The notes under the pieces: generated by a model
Databases searched by the model: none
What the model saw: the letters and a program-made list of their open reading frames with translations, nothing else
Told to the model about the DNA's origin: nothing
Part shown: positions 12,801-23,549 of the stretch, in pieces
Layout: every line of letters starts with the position of its first letter
Numbering within the stretch: position 1 is the stretch's first letter
Made by a program: the position numbers and the translations under genes
Assembly (NCBI RefSeq): GCF_003254395.2
Contig: NC_037649.1
Span: forward strand, 6,419,032 to 6,483,031
Length of the DNA: 64,000 nt
Source: Apis mellifera
Taxonomy: Eukaryota > Arthropoda > Insecta > Hymenoptera > Apidae
Reading direction: 5' to 3'

Positions 12801-15414
12801 AGAGAGGATAAAACGATAGATGAACGAATTTGGGCTGTAATTTTCGTAATTTAATAATCAATTATCCGTGCATCGAACGAAGGAACCGAAAGAAAATACA
12901 TTTTTATCTACAATTTAATTTATACAAATTTCATTCACAAAATAATCATCGAGCAACGACGCAGTTAATAAACGAGGAAAATTTAATTTCGTTTCAAAGA
13001 AATTCAAAACAATAATATTATACATATCGATAAGCCGTGTATTTCTTCGATTCCGAGGAAACGTATCATAATATTGATCGCGCGAAAGACGACGCGACAG
13101 ATTAACTCGGTAACAATAATAAACGCGCAACTTGTTCTCTGTCTCCATTCGTTCCAAGTTCGCAGTCTCGGTTTGTACACGGTCGCGAAAGCCGCTTTCG
13201 TTCGTTAACTACAGCGAAGCGTAACTCATAATTACAAGTACCACCGGCAGACACGCTCAACGAGGCTCCGTTCGCGGTCAATATATGCTAATGCGCGCCA
13301 TTAATACGTACCTACGCGTGTACAAGCCTTCCTCCCTCTCCCCTCCTGTGGAAAACGAAGGGTGTAAATTGCGTAAGGCCCTTCTCGAGTGCACGAGTCG
13401 CTTGACCGATTAAAGCTAGACGGATGTACTTGCGGATGACGATGGTAACGATTATTTTTTTTCTATTATTCTTTGAAGTTTTCGAATTTTATTTCATTGT
13501 GTATTATTATATATATATTATTTTTATTCTTTATTCTTGTTCAAATTTGGAATGTGCGTAATAGATGCAATTTGTATTTTAGATTCATCCCACGAATTAT
13601 GGACGGTGGATTCGCGAATCGCTTTATTATTTCGGTTTATGGGAAGGGGGGATATCTATCCATTATAAATCTGTTTCGTGGAATTATCGTTTCATCGGGA
13701 ATTAATGATCAACACGGAATAATAAAATTAATTAATACGAGAAGGATTGTTTGCGCGACAACGATTGATGGGAATCAACGACGCATCCGTTTCGTTACCG
13801 ATTGTATCGAGTAACTTCTCTCGAAGTACACCCCCTCCCTCCTTTGACTTTTGCATTAAAACTTGGGGGAAGAAAGTTGGACAGTTTTAGGTCAATGAGC
13901 GGGGGAGGGGTTAAAGGTTGGATAAGTAAACGAAGCGGTTCGAGGGAGGGGAGGTTGCCCGACTTGTGACTTCTCGTCCCGTCGACGGAGCGGCGGTTAA
14001 TAACTTCGATTATTTTTTGTCACGGAGGAGGGAGGTGGACACGGGGGAGGCGAGTGTATCGAGGCGATGAGTTTGCTATTTTCGATACCCGATAATGAGA
14101 GTTGCGGAGCGTGCACGTGCTCCTGCATATTTACCAGCCGCTTGCCGCTGGCAAACATTGTTTCGAAACCAATCTCGCGGCGTCAAACGAACACCAGACC
14201 GTTTAAAGAATCTGGATCGCGTTTATCCCCCAATCAACGTGATCAACGTGGATGTTCATCGCCTAAATAAAAAAAATCTATTCGCATTCGGAAATATCGT
14301 CGTCCATTTCGTTCCTCCTCTTTCCAATTTTTCTGGATTTCAACAGGAAATACCTCGTGTTTCAATTTGTTTACGAATCGGAAATCTCGCCCGTATCACG
14401 GAATCGAGACAAGAGAGGGGGAGACTCTCGATCGACTTAGACTGTCTAACGACGTAATTACGAGAATCTGCGTTAATTACTGGAACTGTTTGCAAATACC
14501 TCTGACTGACTCCGCTGTACCGTTTCAATACGTATATTGTTTGATGAAGGAGACGGTAACTTTATGGCGGAATATATCGGCCGTTTTTAGAATCTTGGAA
14601 ATACTCGGTTTAACGTCTGTTCAGATGTTTCCTCGCGTCGAATGTAATTCACGATTTAAACTAGAAGTGAAACTAGAGATTTAATTTTCGTCAAATCTTT
14701 ACGAAGAATTTGAAAGAAAGAAGGGAAGAAAGAGGACGAGGAAAAGGCTGGAAAAAGTTGAAAGTTTCTTACCGGCATCTATCTTAATTATAAGATAATC
14801 GAGACACGAAATATCATCTCCTCCCTTTGACCTCCCACTCGTGATCTCTATCCTACCTTCTCTGAGTAATTTAACCAGAGATCCATTAGAGAGATACCCC
14901 GATTATAAGCACACTCTAATAATTATGACAATTATGTCGTTTCTACCGGAATTCTGACCGCCTTCGGGGACCCCCACAGGAGGAACAACCCTCCTTTCGT
15001 TCTCCATCGAACCTTTCTCGCGCGAAATCCAGGATTCGCTTAATTCCTTATCCGCCAAACCTTCGAATCTGCTCTATTCCCTTCCAACGGAGAACCCTTT
15101 CAACTCGAAAGGGAATTCTGAGAACGATATAATCGACTTTTCTTTTTCATCTTCCCGAAAGAAGACGAACTTTGCGTCTTTTTATATTTTACGAGTGAAA
15201 CGAGAAAGAGAGAGAGAGAGGCTGAGAGATAATCTACGGGACAATCAACACTCGACGAAGTATAAAGAAGGCCTCGCACGCCTTTTCGATTCTAATTCGG
15301 TGGCCTCGTAAAAGCGAAGGAAGCGGGGATGATGTCAGGTCCCGCGTGTCAGGTTATTTAGGGAGGCGAGGCGCATCCGCCTTCATCTCCTTCTGGAAAC
15401 CCGGTCTTTTTTCC
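9876..15414. other. No supported gene
   Basis: GC-rich at 9880-10560 with open frames on both strands (chance), then AT-rich at 10600-11280, 11930-12340 and 12640-13150. Holds the initiator-like site at 12452, a GC-rich block at 13820-14260 and a GA run at 15207-15220. An acceptor-like site at 10639-10640 leads to only 18 open codons. Confidence 0.45.
12452..12476 (+). promoter_or_regulatory. Initiator-like TCAGTT with nearby splice donor
   Basis: TCAGTT (12452-12457) matches the arthropod initiator element, and GCGCAG|GTGAGG follows 13 nt later (junction 12470|12471). Together they could be a very short non-coding first exon, or chance. I saw no TATA box at the correct distance; the flanking DNA is GC-rich. 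Confidence 0.12.
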
Positions 15415-15436
15415 CTTTCTTTCTTTCTTTCTTTTT
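15415..15436. repeat. (CTTT)n microsatellite
   Basis: About five TTTC units on the plus strand. Confidence 0.8.
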
Positions 15437-15987
15437 CCTCTATTTAACTTTACAACGCCACAATCGGGCCGTGGCCACGTACGGTTCGCCACATCAAACG
15501 GACGGGCGACCCTTTGAAGATGAAAAGCTCGCGTCGCGCAACAATTTAATCTTCACGGTAATAGCGGGGGGAGGGGCGCAGTTTACGGAAGTCCCGCGAG
15601 GGTCCCCTTTTCTCGGGCAAAGGGGAAAAGAGGTCTGCAGAGGGGAGGGGGGGAGGCGATGGACGCGGAGCACGATGGAGAACAAGTCGAGTTCCGGTGA
15701 CCGTGCGGAGAACGAGCGGCGTAACTAACGAGGCGGAGAACAAACGAGCAAACGAACACACCGTATCACATAATTAGGTACGCCTACCGACGGCGCGCGT
15801 AACGAGGTTTGACGATACAGAGCGTACAAGAGGATGCATCCCGAAGGATGACGTTTTCCAACCCGCCACGAGACGAGAAATCGCGATGAATAACATTTAT
15901 TGGTTTCGAAACGTTGTAATTGAATCGATGATAGATAACTTTTTTTTTTTCGATTATTATTTCAAGATATTATATTTAGAGGATACA

Positions 15988-16005
15988 GGATAGGATAGGA
16001 TAGGA
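15988..16005. repeat. (GGATA)n short tandem repeat
   Basis: Three to four GGATA pentamers. Confidence 0.75.
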
Positions 16006-16433
16006 TTTTCGCACATTCGCGTATTTTTTAGAGAGCGATTCGTGTTTCAACGAACGAGGAAAAAAGCGAATATATAAAACGGATCGCTTCATTTTTTTTT
16101 AACGACCAATAACGGCATTGAACATCCTGATTTCACTTCACTTCGTTTCACGATCCTTCATCCCGAACCGAAAGAACAACCCCCGCGGGAATTGTTAATT
16201 AACGTTGGACACAAGAGGGAAAGGTTTCGAGCTGTAACTCAATTAGCACGAGATATTAAACTTCTCCGTTTGCCGAGCATCGCCGCGGAATGTCAGGAAG
16301 GCAAGAAATCGAGCAGGCAGGCTAGGTAATCCAATTAGCGGAGCCGCGAGGAGAAAGAAATACGACTAATATTTACATTGGATACGGAGAATAGGAGCTC
16401 TCTGTTAAGGAAGATCGATAGGTTCCGCAGGAG

Positions 16434-16454
16434 AGGAGGAGGAGGAGGAGGAGG
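16434..16454. repeat. (GGA)n microsatellite
   Basis: Seven GGA units; a second similar run is 330 bp downstream. Confidence 0.8.
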
Positions 16455-16787
16455 CACGTCCGCAGAGGCGCATCCACTCTCGCGCGACCCCATTTTCTCG
16501 GATTGATTGTGATCGTGGTTGCGGCATCGCCTCGTAGCCGTATCGCCCCCGTAATATCTCCGTAATTCGACTCGACACGTACGCGGTCTTTATTCCGTTC
16601 TTTTTCTTCTCTCCGAATCCTCGAAGGGAGGAGAAGGGAAGGAAAGGAGGATGTCTCCAGGATGTCGCGGCGACGAGAGGGCAATAAGAGAGCATAGAGA
16701 AAGAGAGGAACGCTCTAATCTGCCGATCGAGGGGAGGCGCAAGGTGGATCGGATTGATGACGGGGTAATTTACGCAGCGAGAGATCG

Positions 16788-16808
16788 AGGAGGAGGAGGA
16801 GGAGGAGA
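16788..16808. repeat. (GGA)n microsatellite
   Basis: Six to seven GGA units in a strongly purine-rich plus strand (16620-16850). Confidence 0.8.
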
Positions 16809-18676
16809 GGAGTGGAAGAGAGGGGAGGTGGGAGAGTTGGTTATGGAAGGTAAAAACGGACACGGTGTACTTCGTAAAGTCTCCTTTCCTTTAATGAAGG
16901 CACCAGCCGTTTCATTACGGACGAAATGAGAAATTTATTTCATTACACAAAGAACGGGGGCGACTTTTGTTACTTTAAACGCGAATCCCCGCGAGTGTTG
17001 GTGTTTCATTATGCCCGGGGAATGAAAGCTCTTTGCCAGTTAATATCGTGCTCTCTAATACCCGATCGTTTTACGAAGCCTTTGTTCCCGTTATTTTCTC
17101 AAACCTGTGCCCCTTCCCTTCTCTCCTCGCTGCCCGTCCACGCGACAAAAATCCAAGCGATTCCCTTTTCCTCCTCCTCCCCGTTATTCTTCATTATTCA
17201 TCGAGTTTACGGAATATCGATACTATAATTTCAACGAGTATCAAAGAAGGGGCAAGTTTAACCGACGATGCGGCAATTCTCGACGACCACCAACCCGTAC
17301 CCCGCCCGATTTCCATGAATTTACGTCCCCGCAGGACGTAACGATGGAACCGATAAGGCGTTTTCGCCCGCTCGTATATCGCGCGTCATAATTCAACCTA
17401 TCGAGCCGACGAGCTATGGTGCACCGGTTGCGTTCGATCGATCGGGGCAAAGGTCGAAAAAGGAAAAAAAAAAGGAAAAGGATGGCCAGATCGCATGGTA
17501 TGGACACACAGGTATCACCCGGTTGATGGGTGCGTAGGTGATAGAACGCGGTGTCGTCCCCCCTTCCCTGTGCGGACGTCGATGAGCGAACGATTAATTA
17601 CCGGCCTCCCTTTAATTGGCCGTTTAATTAAGAGTCGCGGCGAGAGGCAAGCATCGCCGTTCGCGCCGATATTCACTCTCCCCCGCTTCTCCTTTGAATA
17701 TTTGCCGCGAGATCGGGCTGATTCCATCGTTGACGAGCGATGAAACGGTAATCGTGGAAGGAGGAAGGGTGTAACGTCAAGGAGGCTTCGTCATCGTACA
17801 AAGATAGTCGGTTAATCGAATCGTAATTAGTTAAACGCGTTGATATTCTTTTTGTTTGTTAGACGAATGCACGTAGACGCCTTCGTGGACGAGCGAGAGA
17901 AGCGTGAGTGGATGGTAGTCTCGAGGATTAATCCGTGAAAATGTGTTTTCGTTCGAATGTCCCCGCGATTCGGCCGCGAAGCCGCTTTGAAACGCGAGTT
18001 CCGCTCGAATATATATATATACGTATGTTATATATCCAGTTCCCTTGGGAATCAAAGGTCTATTGATTTTCCCTTCGTTCCATGCCACTTTTTTCCCTCC
18101 CCCTCTCTCCTTTCCTCGTTGCATCGCGCGGAAATTGTAACGTCGTTCCATTCGATATCCAGCGCGCGTCATCGTCATCCGGCTAATCCGCGCCAGCCGT
18201 TTTTCTCCGTATCTCCCTCTTTTTCTCTCTCTTTCTCTCTCTTGCTTGATCCCGGAGAGAGAGAGAGAGGGGAGTCGTTATTAATTTCCGCGGAGAGGCC
18301 TCAAGATAGTTTTCGTGCTCGAAACAAAGCGTTTACGCGCTCTCGATGTGTAACGCGGCTGATGAAAAGCTACCCTTCCTTCTCCCCTCCTCTCCCAATT
18401 GACAGTTGCTCGAGGTGGCGCGTTCAACCAACGAGGATTGCTTCGATTAATTGCAATCGCCTATTCTTCGCGCAGGATCGCGTTGGACGAATAACGGAAC
18501 TGTTTTCCATTTCCTTCGTGACTTTCGATTCGTTTCAATCGTGTATTTTATATAAGATCACAGGTCTTTAACAGTTTTTATTTCTTAAATAACCAGCTTT
18601 CATAATCATCAAGATTCTGTTCAAAGATTTCACGCGTGAACTCTTCGATCGATGATTATAAGCCAGCGGGTTGCGT

Positions 18677-18695
18677 ACACGTGTTGAGCACGTGT
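18677..18695. promoter_or_regulatory. Inverted pair of CACGTG E-boxes, 5 nt apart
   Basis: ACACGTG TTGAG CACGTGT forms a 7-bp stem with a 5-nt loop and at the same time gives two E-boxes (18678-18683 and 18689-18694). It lies about 0.9 kb downstream (minus direction) of the candidate exon at 19551. Closely spaced E-box pairs occur in clock-controlled enhancers, usually with slightly wider spacing. Confidence 0.2.
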
Positions 18696-19550
18696 CAAAT
18701 TCGAGCGTTGGTGGTCGCATTCCCTTAATGACAGCTCGCAGTTGCGAGCATCGATCGATCCCTGATCCCGCTCCACCACCCGCAGAATCTTTTTCCAATC
18801 CTCCTGTATAATTCACGAAACCACCCCCGTCTCTCTCTTCCTTCCTTTCCCTCCGCAAACGTTTTTCCACCAGAGTTGCCACGCTTCTCTTTATGATTTC
18901 CCTCTTTACTCCACCTCTTCTTTCTCTCTCTCTCTCTTTTTTCTCGTTGATCTTGTCCTTTATCCTCGCTCATTTTTTTGGGCCGAATATGCCCCGATAC
19001 CGAGGCAAATTTATACGAAACGGCGTGTAATTACTGGCGTCTCTATCTCCCTTTTTATCCCTTTCCACTGGGAGAGGATCGAAATTAAAACGCATGCGTG
19101 TGCACCACCACCTCTGTGGTGTGTGGTGACCTCATTTAAGTGATTAAATTGTAAACGCCCATTTCTCGAAACCGTGGTCATTTTCGGTGATTAAAAGGGC
19201 GACCAATTTTTTGATTCATTAGATAATTAAACCCGCGGACGTTTCGCGCCCCTTCGACTTTGATATCGGATGAAATACAGAGAGGGAGGGATAATTGTGA
19301 TTCGTAAAGAAGAATCCGTGGAAGAACTGATAGATAGCGTAATATAAAGGAAAAGAGGGTGAGGAACGAAGGGAAATACCTTAAATTGCTTGGATGCAAT
19401 CACCTTTCGATCGCTTTTTATCGCGATCGAGAAAGCACGATCCTTTATTTTTAGAAGAAAAAGAAAAAAAAATCTCAATGATTTCTTCAGGCAAATAATT
19501 TTTATCGAACCGATAAAAATACCGTATCAAAGTTTGATTATCGAATTCAC

Positions 19551-19760
19551 CTCGGGTACGGACATAGGTTGTAGGTAGCATGGGTAACGAATCGGCACGG
19601 TAAATAGTTCCCACTCGGCTCTCGGTCGAAGGTTGCATATTGATAAAACCGTAAGCGGACATTCCAGCGTTAAATTGATGCCCGGCGGACTCTTGTGTGC
19701 GGAATGGATCGGTCCATTGCGTGTCTCGGGACGTATAGTACGTACGGAGGTCGCCATGGG
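19551..19760 (-). CDS. Candidate internal exon, unknown Tyr/Gln-rich protein
   Basis: On the minus strand the exon is bounded by an acceptor (CTGACCTCCGTGCCAG|CCC, with CTGAC as a possible branch point, rather close to the AG) and a donor (CCGAG|GTGAAT). It is 210 nt long and symmetric (phase 1-1) in the preferred frame, which reads HGDLRTYYTSRDTQW and later AGMSAYGFINMQPS, and ends PTTYVRTR. The composition (Tyr, Thr, Gln, Pro, Met) resembles a disordered cytoplasmic or transactivation region. A second frame of the same exon, beginning MATSVRTIRP, is also open throughout, so the reading frame is not certain; the third frame has stops. A stop lies 25 nt upstream of the acceptor, so the frame depends on splicing. 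The next exon to the left was not found. No domain or family recognised. Confidence 0.42.
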
Positions 19761-20145
19761 CTGGCACGGAGGTCAGGAACGCTCACCGATCCTGGTTCTC
19801 GTCCTCGAAAGATGGATAGATTTGCGAATCTTGTTGCGCGTTTCTCGTCTTTATCTCATCCATCGTTTGTCCATCGGTGGAGAAGGAAAAATTGTGGCCA
19901 GAGAGAGAAAGAGAGAAAGTTTGATATTTTTATTCGATGCAAACAATCTCTGTTTATTAATATTTCGTCCTTCCATTTCCATTTCTCGTTTCCTCCTTCC
20001 ATTGCGAAAATATCGAATCGCAATCGGAGATGGGATCGATTTCAAATCTTGTGGAATATTTTCTAAAATGATCGGAAGCAATAACGATTCGATATGTTAA
20101 CGCGATTTATCGTTAATAGTGCAGAGATTGGTCAAAAAAGTCGGG

Positions 20146-20163
20146 ATATATATATATATATAT
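20146..20163. repeat. (TA)n microsatellite
   Basis: Eight to nine TA units, about 290 bp left of the candidate ATG at 20451. Confidence 0.8.
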
Positions 20164-20450
20164 TTTGCGCACGTAGCAAGTTAATATTCGTCGGGAAATA
20201 TGTATACAGGCAATGTATCGATAAAACTGTAAAGCTCTCCTCTCCCCTTCTTACGATTTATCTTTCTCCCCGCGAATACATCGACCTCTCTATCCATCCA
20301 TTTTCGCTCGATTACGATATATTCCTACGATATAATAAAAATATAATAAAAAGGAAGGGGGAGAAGAAGAAAAAAAAAGAAGAAAGAAACGGATAAAACG
20401 GAAGAAAGAGGCCGTTAGACGAGACTACGATAAAAGTTATCCGCGTACGC

Positions 20451-20688
20451 ATGGATAACTCTGGCGTGCAATATTCAAACACAGCTGTCTATCCGTCTTC
20501 TGGAATACCAGGGTTCGGAAACCCCTTCGAACAACAGGCTGCAATCTTGCCTCGCTCGCTGGAAACGCTCCCGATAGGGATGGAACACAGCAAACACGAG
20601 GACAATTCCGTAGCTACCGCGGAACCGGCGTTAATATCCGCGTCCCTGCGCGAGATTATCAAAATGATACATCCATCCCTCGCCTACG
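20451..20688 (+). CDS. Candidate first coding exon, unknown protein
   Basis: The frame starts with ATG in the context TACGCATGG and runs 79 codons to a consensus donor, TACG|GTGAGC, leaving phase 1. The nearest upstream in-frame stop is TAA at 20394-20396, and no pyrimidine-rich acceptor lies between it and the ATG, so this looks like a true start rather than an internal exon. The product begins MDNSGVQYSN and ends REIIKMIHPSLAY. It has mixed composition, no cysteine, no signal peptide and no membrane segment, with a Pro/Gly/Phe-rich part near residues 14-27. All three antisense frames contain stops. I do not recognise a family; it resembles the isoform-specific N-terminus of a regulatory protein only in general character. 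The exon lies inside the proposed intron of a minus-strand gene, and a 73-bp minisatellite begins 144 bp after its donor. A chance open frame remains possible. Confidence 0.45.
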
Positions 20689-20831
20689 GTGAGCCACGCG
20701 GATACGGCGCAGGCACGTAACGCACAAGGCCTCGGTACTCTCGATTGCTCTCGCGTGCTTCCTCCTGTACGTAACCGGTGCCCGTGTGTACTTTACGCGG
20801 AAGACGCGACGTCGGCTGAAACTGGTAGAAA

Positions 20832-21121
20832 TTCGCACCGAAATCGAGTAAATAAGAGGAAAGTAGCGATGGGAGTGAACCGCGAGTAGATTAGAGAAAA
20901 AAGGTTCGCACCGAAGTCGAGTAAATAAAAAGAAAGTAGCGATGGGAGTGAACCGCGAGTAGATTCGAGAAAAAAGATTCGCACCGAAGTCGAGTAAATG
21001 AAAGGAAAGTAGCGATGGAAGTGAACCGCGAGTAAATTCGAAAAAAAAGGTTCTCACCGAAGTCGAGTAAATGAAAGGAAAGTAGCGATGGGAATGAACT
21101 GCGAGTAGATTCGAAAAAAAT
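20832..21121. repeat. Tandem minisatellite, 4 copies of 73 bp
   Basis: Copies begin at 20832, 20905, 20978 and 21051, each with TTCGCACCGAAGTCGAGTAA or a near variant (TTCTCACC in the last), then AAAGTAGCGATGGGAGTGAA and CGCGAGTAGATTCGA plus an A-run. Spacing is exactly 73 bp. 73 is not a multiple of three and each copy carries stops, so it is not coding. It starts 144 bp right of the candidate plus-strand exon donor. Confidence 0.9.
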
Positions 21122-21530
21122 ATTTTGAATGATAAACAGGAAATGGAATGAGAGAAAAGAGAGAATTAAAATTTAATACCCGTAATTTTTTAGATAATTC
21201 TCATGATAATTGAGATCTTTATTAGACTTCCATCTTCAAGAAGAAGATCTCGAATAACTTATTCATTCAACAGTTTATCGACCGTCGAGGGAACTGTCAA
21301 ATTCGATTGAAATTTATCACGAGTCGTCGTTTCACGAACTCGCTCCCGTCGCTAGCGGAGCGAAGGAGAGGAGACACGGGCGATGTCTTGGTTCGAGGTC
21401 GTGCATTTACACAGGCTGGGTCATCCACAGTCTCCACGGTACCGTTACTCCGGTACGAAGCATAAATATTCTCAGAGCAGTTATCCCGCAGCATCCTCAA
21501 CCTTCTCCTCCTCCTCCTCTCCATGGCCCG

Positions 21531-21555
21531 CATACGTACGTACGTACGTACGTAC
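21531..21555. repeat. (ACGT)n tetranucleotide repeat
   Basis: About six ACGT units. The run is self-complementary and alternates purine and pyrimidine, so it could extrude as a cruciform. It lies in the proposed minus-strand intron 19761-21807. Confidence 0.85.
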
Positions 21556-21807
21556 ACCGGCCCTGTATTCCGTCCCACGTTCGTCGTTGCATTATTTTTC
21601 CGCGCCACGCCGTTGTAAGCGCGCATGCAAAACCGGGGACCGGTAACGTTGGTCACGTATACGCGACGTAGCTGCCCCCTTCCCCCTGTGTGTGTCCAGT
21701 GGCTCGAGCCACGGCATGCATAAGTCAGAAATCGTGGCACGGGACGACATCGACGACGACGCTCTCTGAACCTCGTGTATCGTTCTCTCGCGTAATAACT
21801 AACTCAC

Positions 21808-22007
21808 CTGACCGGCTGCGTATCAACGACGCTTCCGCTCGCCCCGCTATCCCACCCGCTAAGATCCGCGCGAGCATTGTTTATGGATGAGATCGATCGA
21901 TCTCTCGCGGCGGCGCTTTCCACGCTCCCTCGAATATTATTCCACGGACATTTGTACCCGGGGAGAAGGAGGGTGATTGTTGTGATGCGCGTGCATGTGT
22001 CATCCAT
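21808..22007 (-). CDS. Candidate first exon of minus-strand gene
   Basis: The left edge is a strong donor, GTCAG|GTGAGTT. Two starts are possible. The ATG at 21877 has a good insect context (AAACAATG) with an in-frame TAA directly upstream; it gives 23 codons (MLARILAGGIAGR...) and a phase-1 donor. The ATG at 22007 gives 66 codons (MDDTCTRITT...VVDTQPV) and a phase-2 donor. Both frames can be spliced to the exon at 19551-19760 without a stop. The first choice leads into the tyrosine- and glutamine-rich frame that I prefer, and 21878-22007 would then be 5' untranslated. The short N-terminus MLARILAGGIAGR is mildly hydrophobic and arginine-containing, but calling it a targeting signal would be over-reading. 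Product unknown. Confidence 0.33.
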
Positions 22008-22057
22008 CGCGACGTTTTACGGTTTTATTGACAGCCTACGTCTGTTTGCTTGAAAAA

Positions 22058-22076
22058 TATATATATATATATATAA
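22058..22076. repeat. (AT)n microsatellite
   Basis: Nine AT units just upstream (minus direction) of the candidate minus-strand first exon. Confidence 0.8.
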
Positions 22077-22277
22077 ATATTGAGTCGCTACTAGGGGGAT
22101 GGTATTTTCATTATAATGCGTGGAATGATAATACCATTGTGGAGAGAGGGAATAGTAATATTGTTATTCGCGGAATGGTGAAAGGGTCGAAACAAAACAC
22201 AAAGTCCAGACTCAACAGTGGAAAAACTCTTTCTCTCCCTCTTTTTTCCCTGCATGTACATTTTCCTTCTTTTGTTC

Positions 22278-22303
22278 CCTCTCTCTCTCTCTCTCTCTCT
22301 CTT
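22278..22303. repeat. (CT)n microsatellite
   Basis: About thirteen CT units; mirror-symmetric polypyrimidine tract. Confidence 0.9.
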
Positions 22304-23507
22304 TGCATTTATTGTTTTTACTCGCACATCGTTCCGCGACAACGTTGCGCAACAACGTTGCGTTTTCGCAAACGCAGTCAGATTTCGTGTCGTTTTCTTT
22401 TCGCAGGAATATCGAATTTCCCTCCTCTCCGCGTTGTCTCATCTGGAAATTGAATCCCCTCCCCCCTCTCCCCCGATGGTGATCTCTTTTGGCGCAATTT
22501 ATATCGGCTTCGCTCGAGTGGAAACGCCACTCTCCGTGGCACAGCTCCTCCCCCGTCCTCCTCCTCGCCGTCTTCGTGGCAACTTTATAATGAGATTTCG
22601 CGAGTAGGTCCCCCGGATCGTTTTCTTCCACGAAAACGGTTAATTCGTCTTCGACGATCCGGAGAAAAGATCGTTGATAAAAACGATATGCCGCTATCAG
22701 GACGCTTATTACGCGCGCTTGCGTTACTATCCTCCCCTTCCTGAGAGGAATGTCAACGACAGAAAGAAAGATTGAATCGTGATCTCAAGATAGTATCGGT
22801 ATTCTATGCGATATAATCGGTTGAAATTATGTGCGTCACATAATTAATTTATCTCGTATCTTCTTTTAGTTAATACATAATTTCGTCTAGGTATATCTTT
22901 CGTGTTTGAAAATTTTGCAAGTTTCTTCTTCTTTCGCCCAAAGATAAAGAAAATGACGAAATTCCAAGGATCCAAGGATTTCAAATAACGATCGAAATCA
23001 TTGGAAAATTTACGCGTATTATAGGATATATTTAAATGTAAAGCCCGCAAGTATACGAAATGCACGCGTTATAACGTTTCGAAAGATTTATTTCATTTTC
23101 GTAACTGCGTTGATGAAAACTTGAAACTTGCATAAATTTACCCTTTACGAAATTATCGTTAATCCTGATAAAACAAGTTGATCGAACTTGCGAAGGATCT
23201 TTTGACAGAGTTTTCATTCAACCTCCCCCCTCCGTACGATTAATAATAATCCCATTAATTTCTATTTTCCTCCCCCGGGAAAAGCAATTGCCAAGCCGCT
23301 CTAAACCTCTCGTAACGTAACGTCGAAGTTAATATCGCGACTCGTTATTATGCAAAACGGGGAACGATCGGGGCAAATTACAATGCGGGGCGAAAGAGTG
23401 TATATACATCGAAAAGTGAAACGTTAACCGTGATCGAACGTCGTTCGACATTTGCTATCGCAATAACCTAGAGCGTTGAGTAAACGGGGAATGGACGGAT
23501 AAAGTGT

Positions 23508-23549
23508 CTGTGTGTGTGTGTGATAGAGAGAGAGAGAGAGAGAGAGAGA
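23508..23549. repeat. Compound (TG)n-(GA)n microsatellite
   Basis: Seven TG units are followed after a short link by about twelve GA units, a likely polymorphic marker. Confidence 0.9.

Larger units (their letters stand above)
15437..19550. other. No supported gene; next minus-strand exon not found
   Basis: If the exon at 19551-19760 is real, its downstream exon should lie in or beyond this stretch, but no minus-strand frame here combines a good acceptor with protein-like sequence. Purine-rich 16380-16860, CT-rich 18200-18260 and 18830-18940, and the E-box hairpin at 18677 are the visible landmarks. Confidence 0.4.

Noticed and set aside
20130..20146. GGTCAAAAAAGTCGGG, reminiscent of a mariner end
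   Set aside because: No partner inverted repeat or flanking duplication found; likely chance next to a TA repeat.
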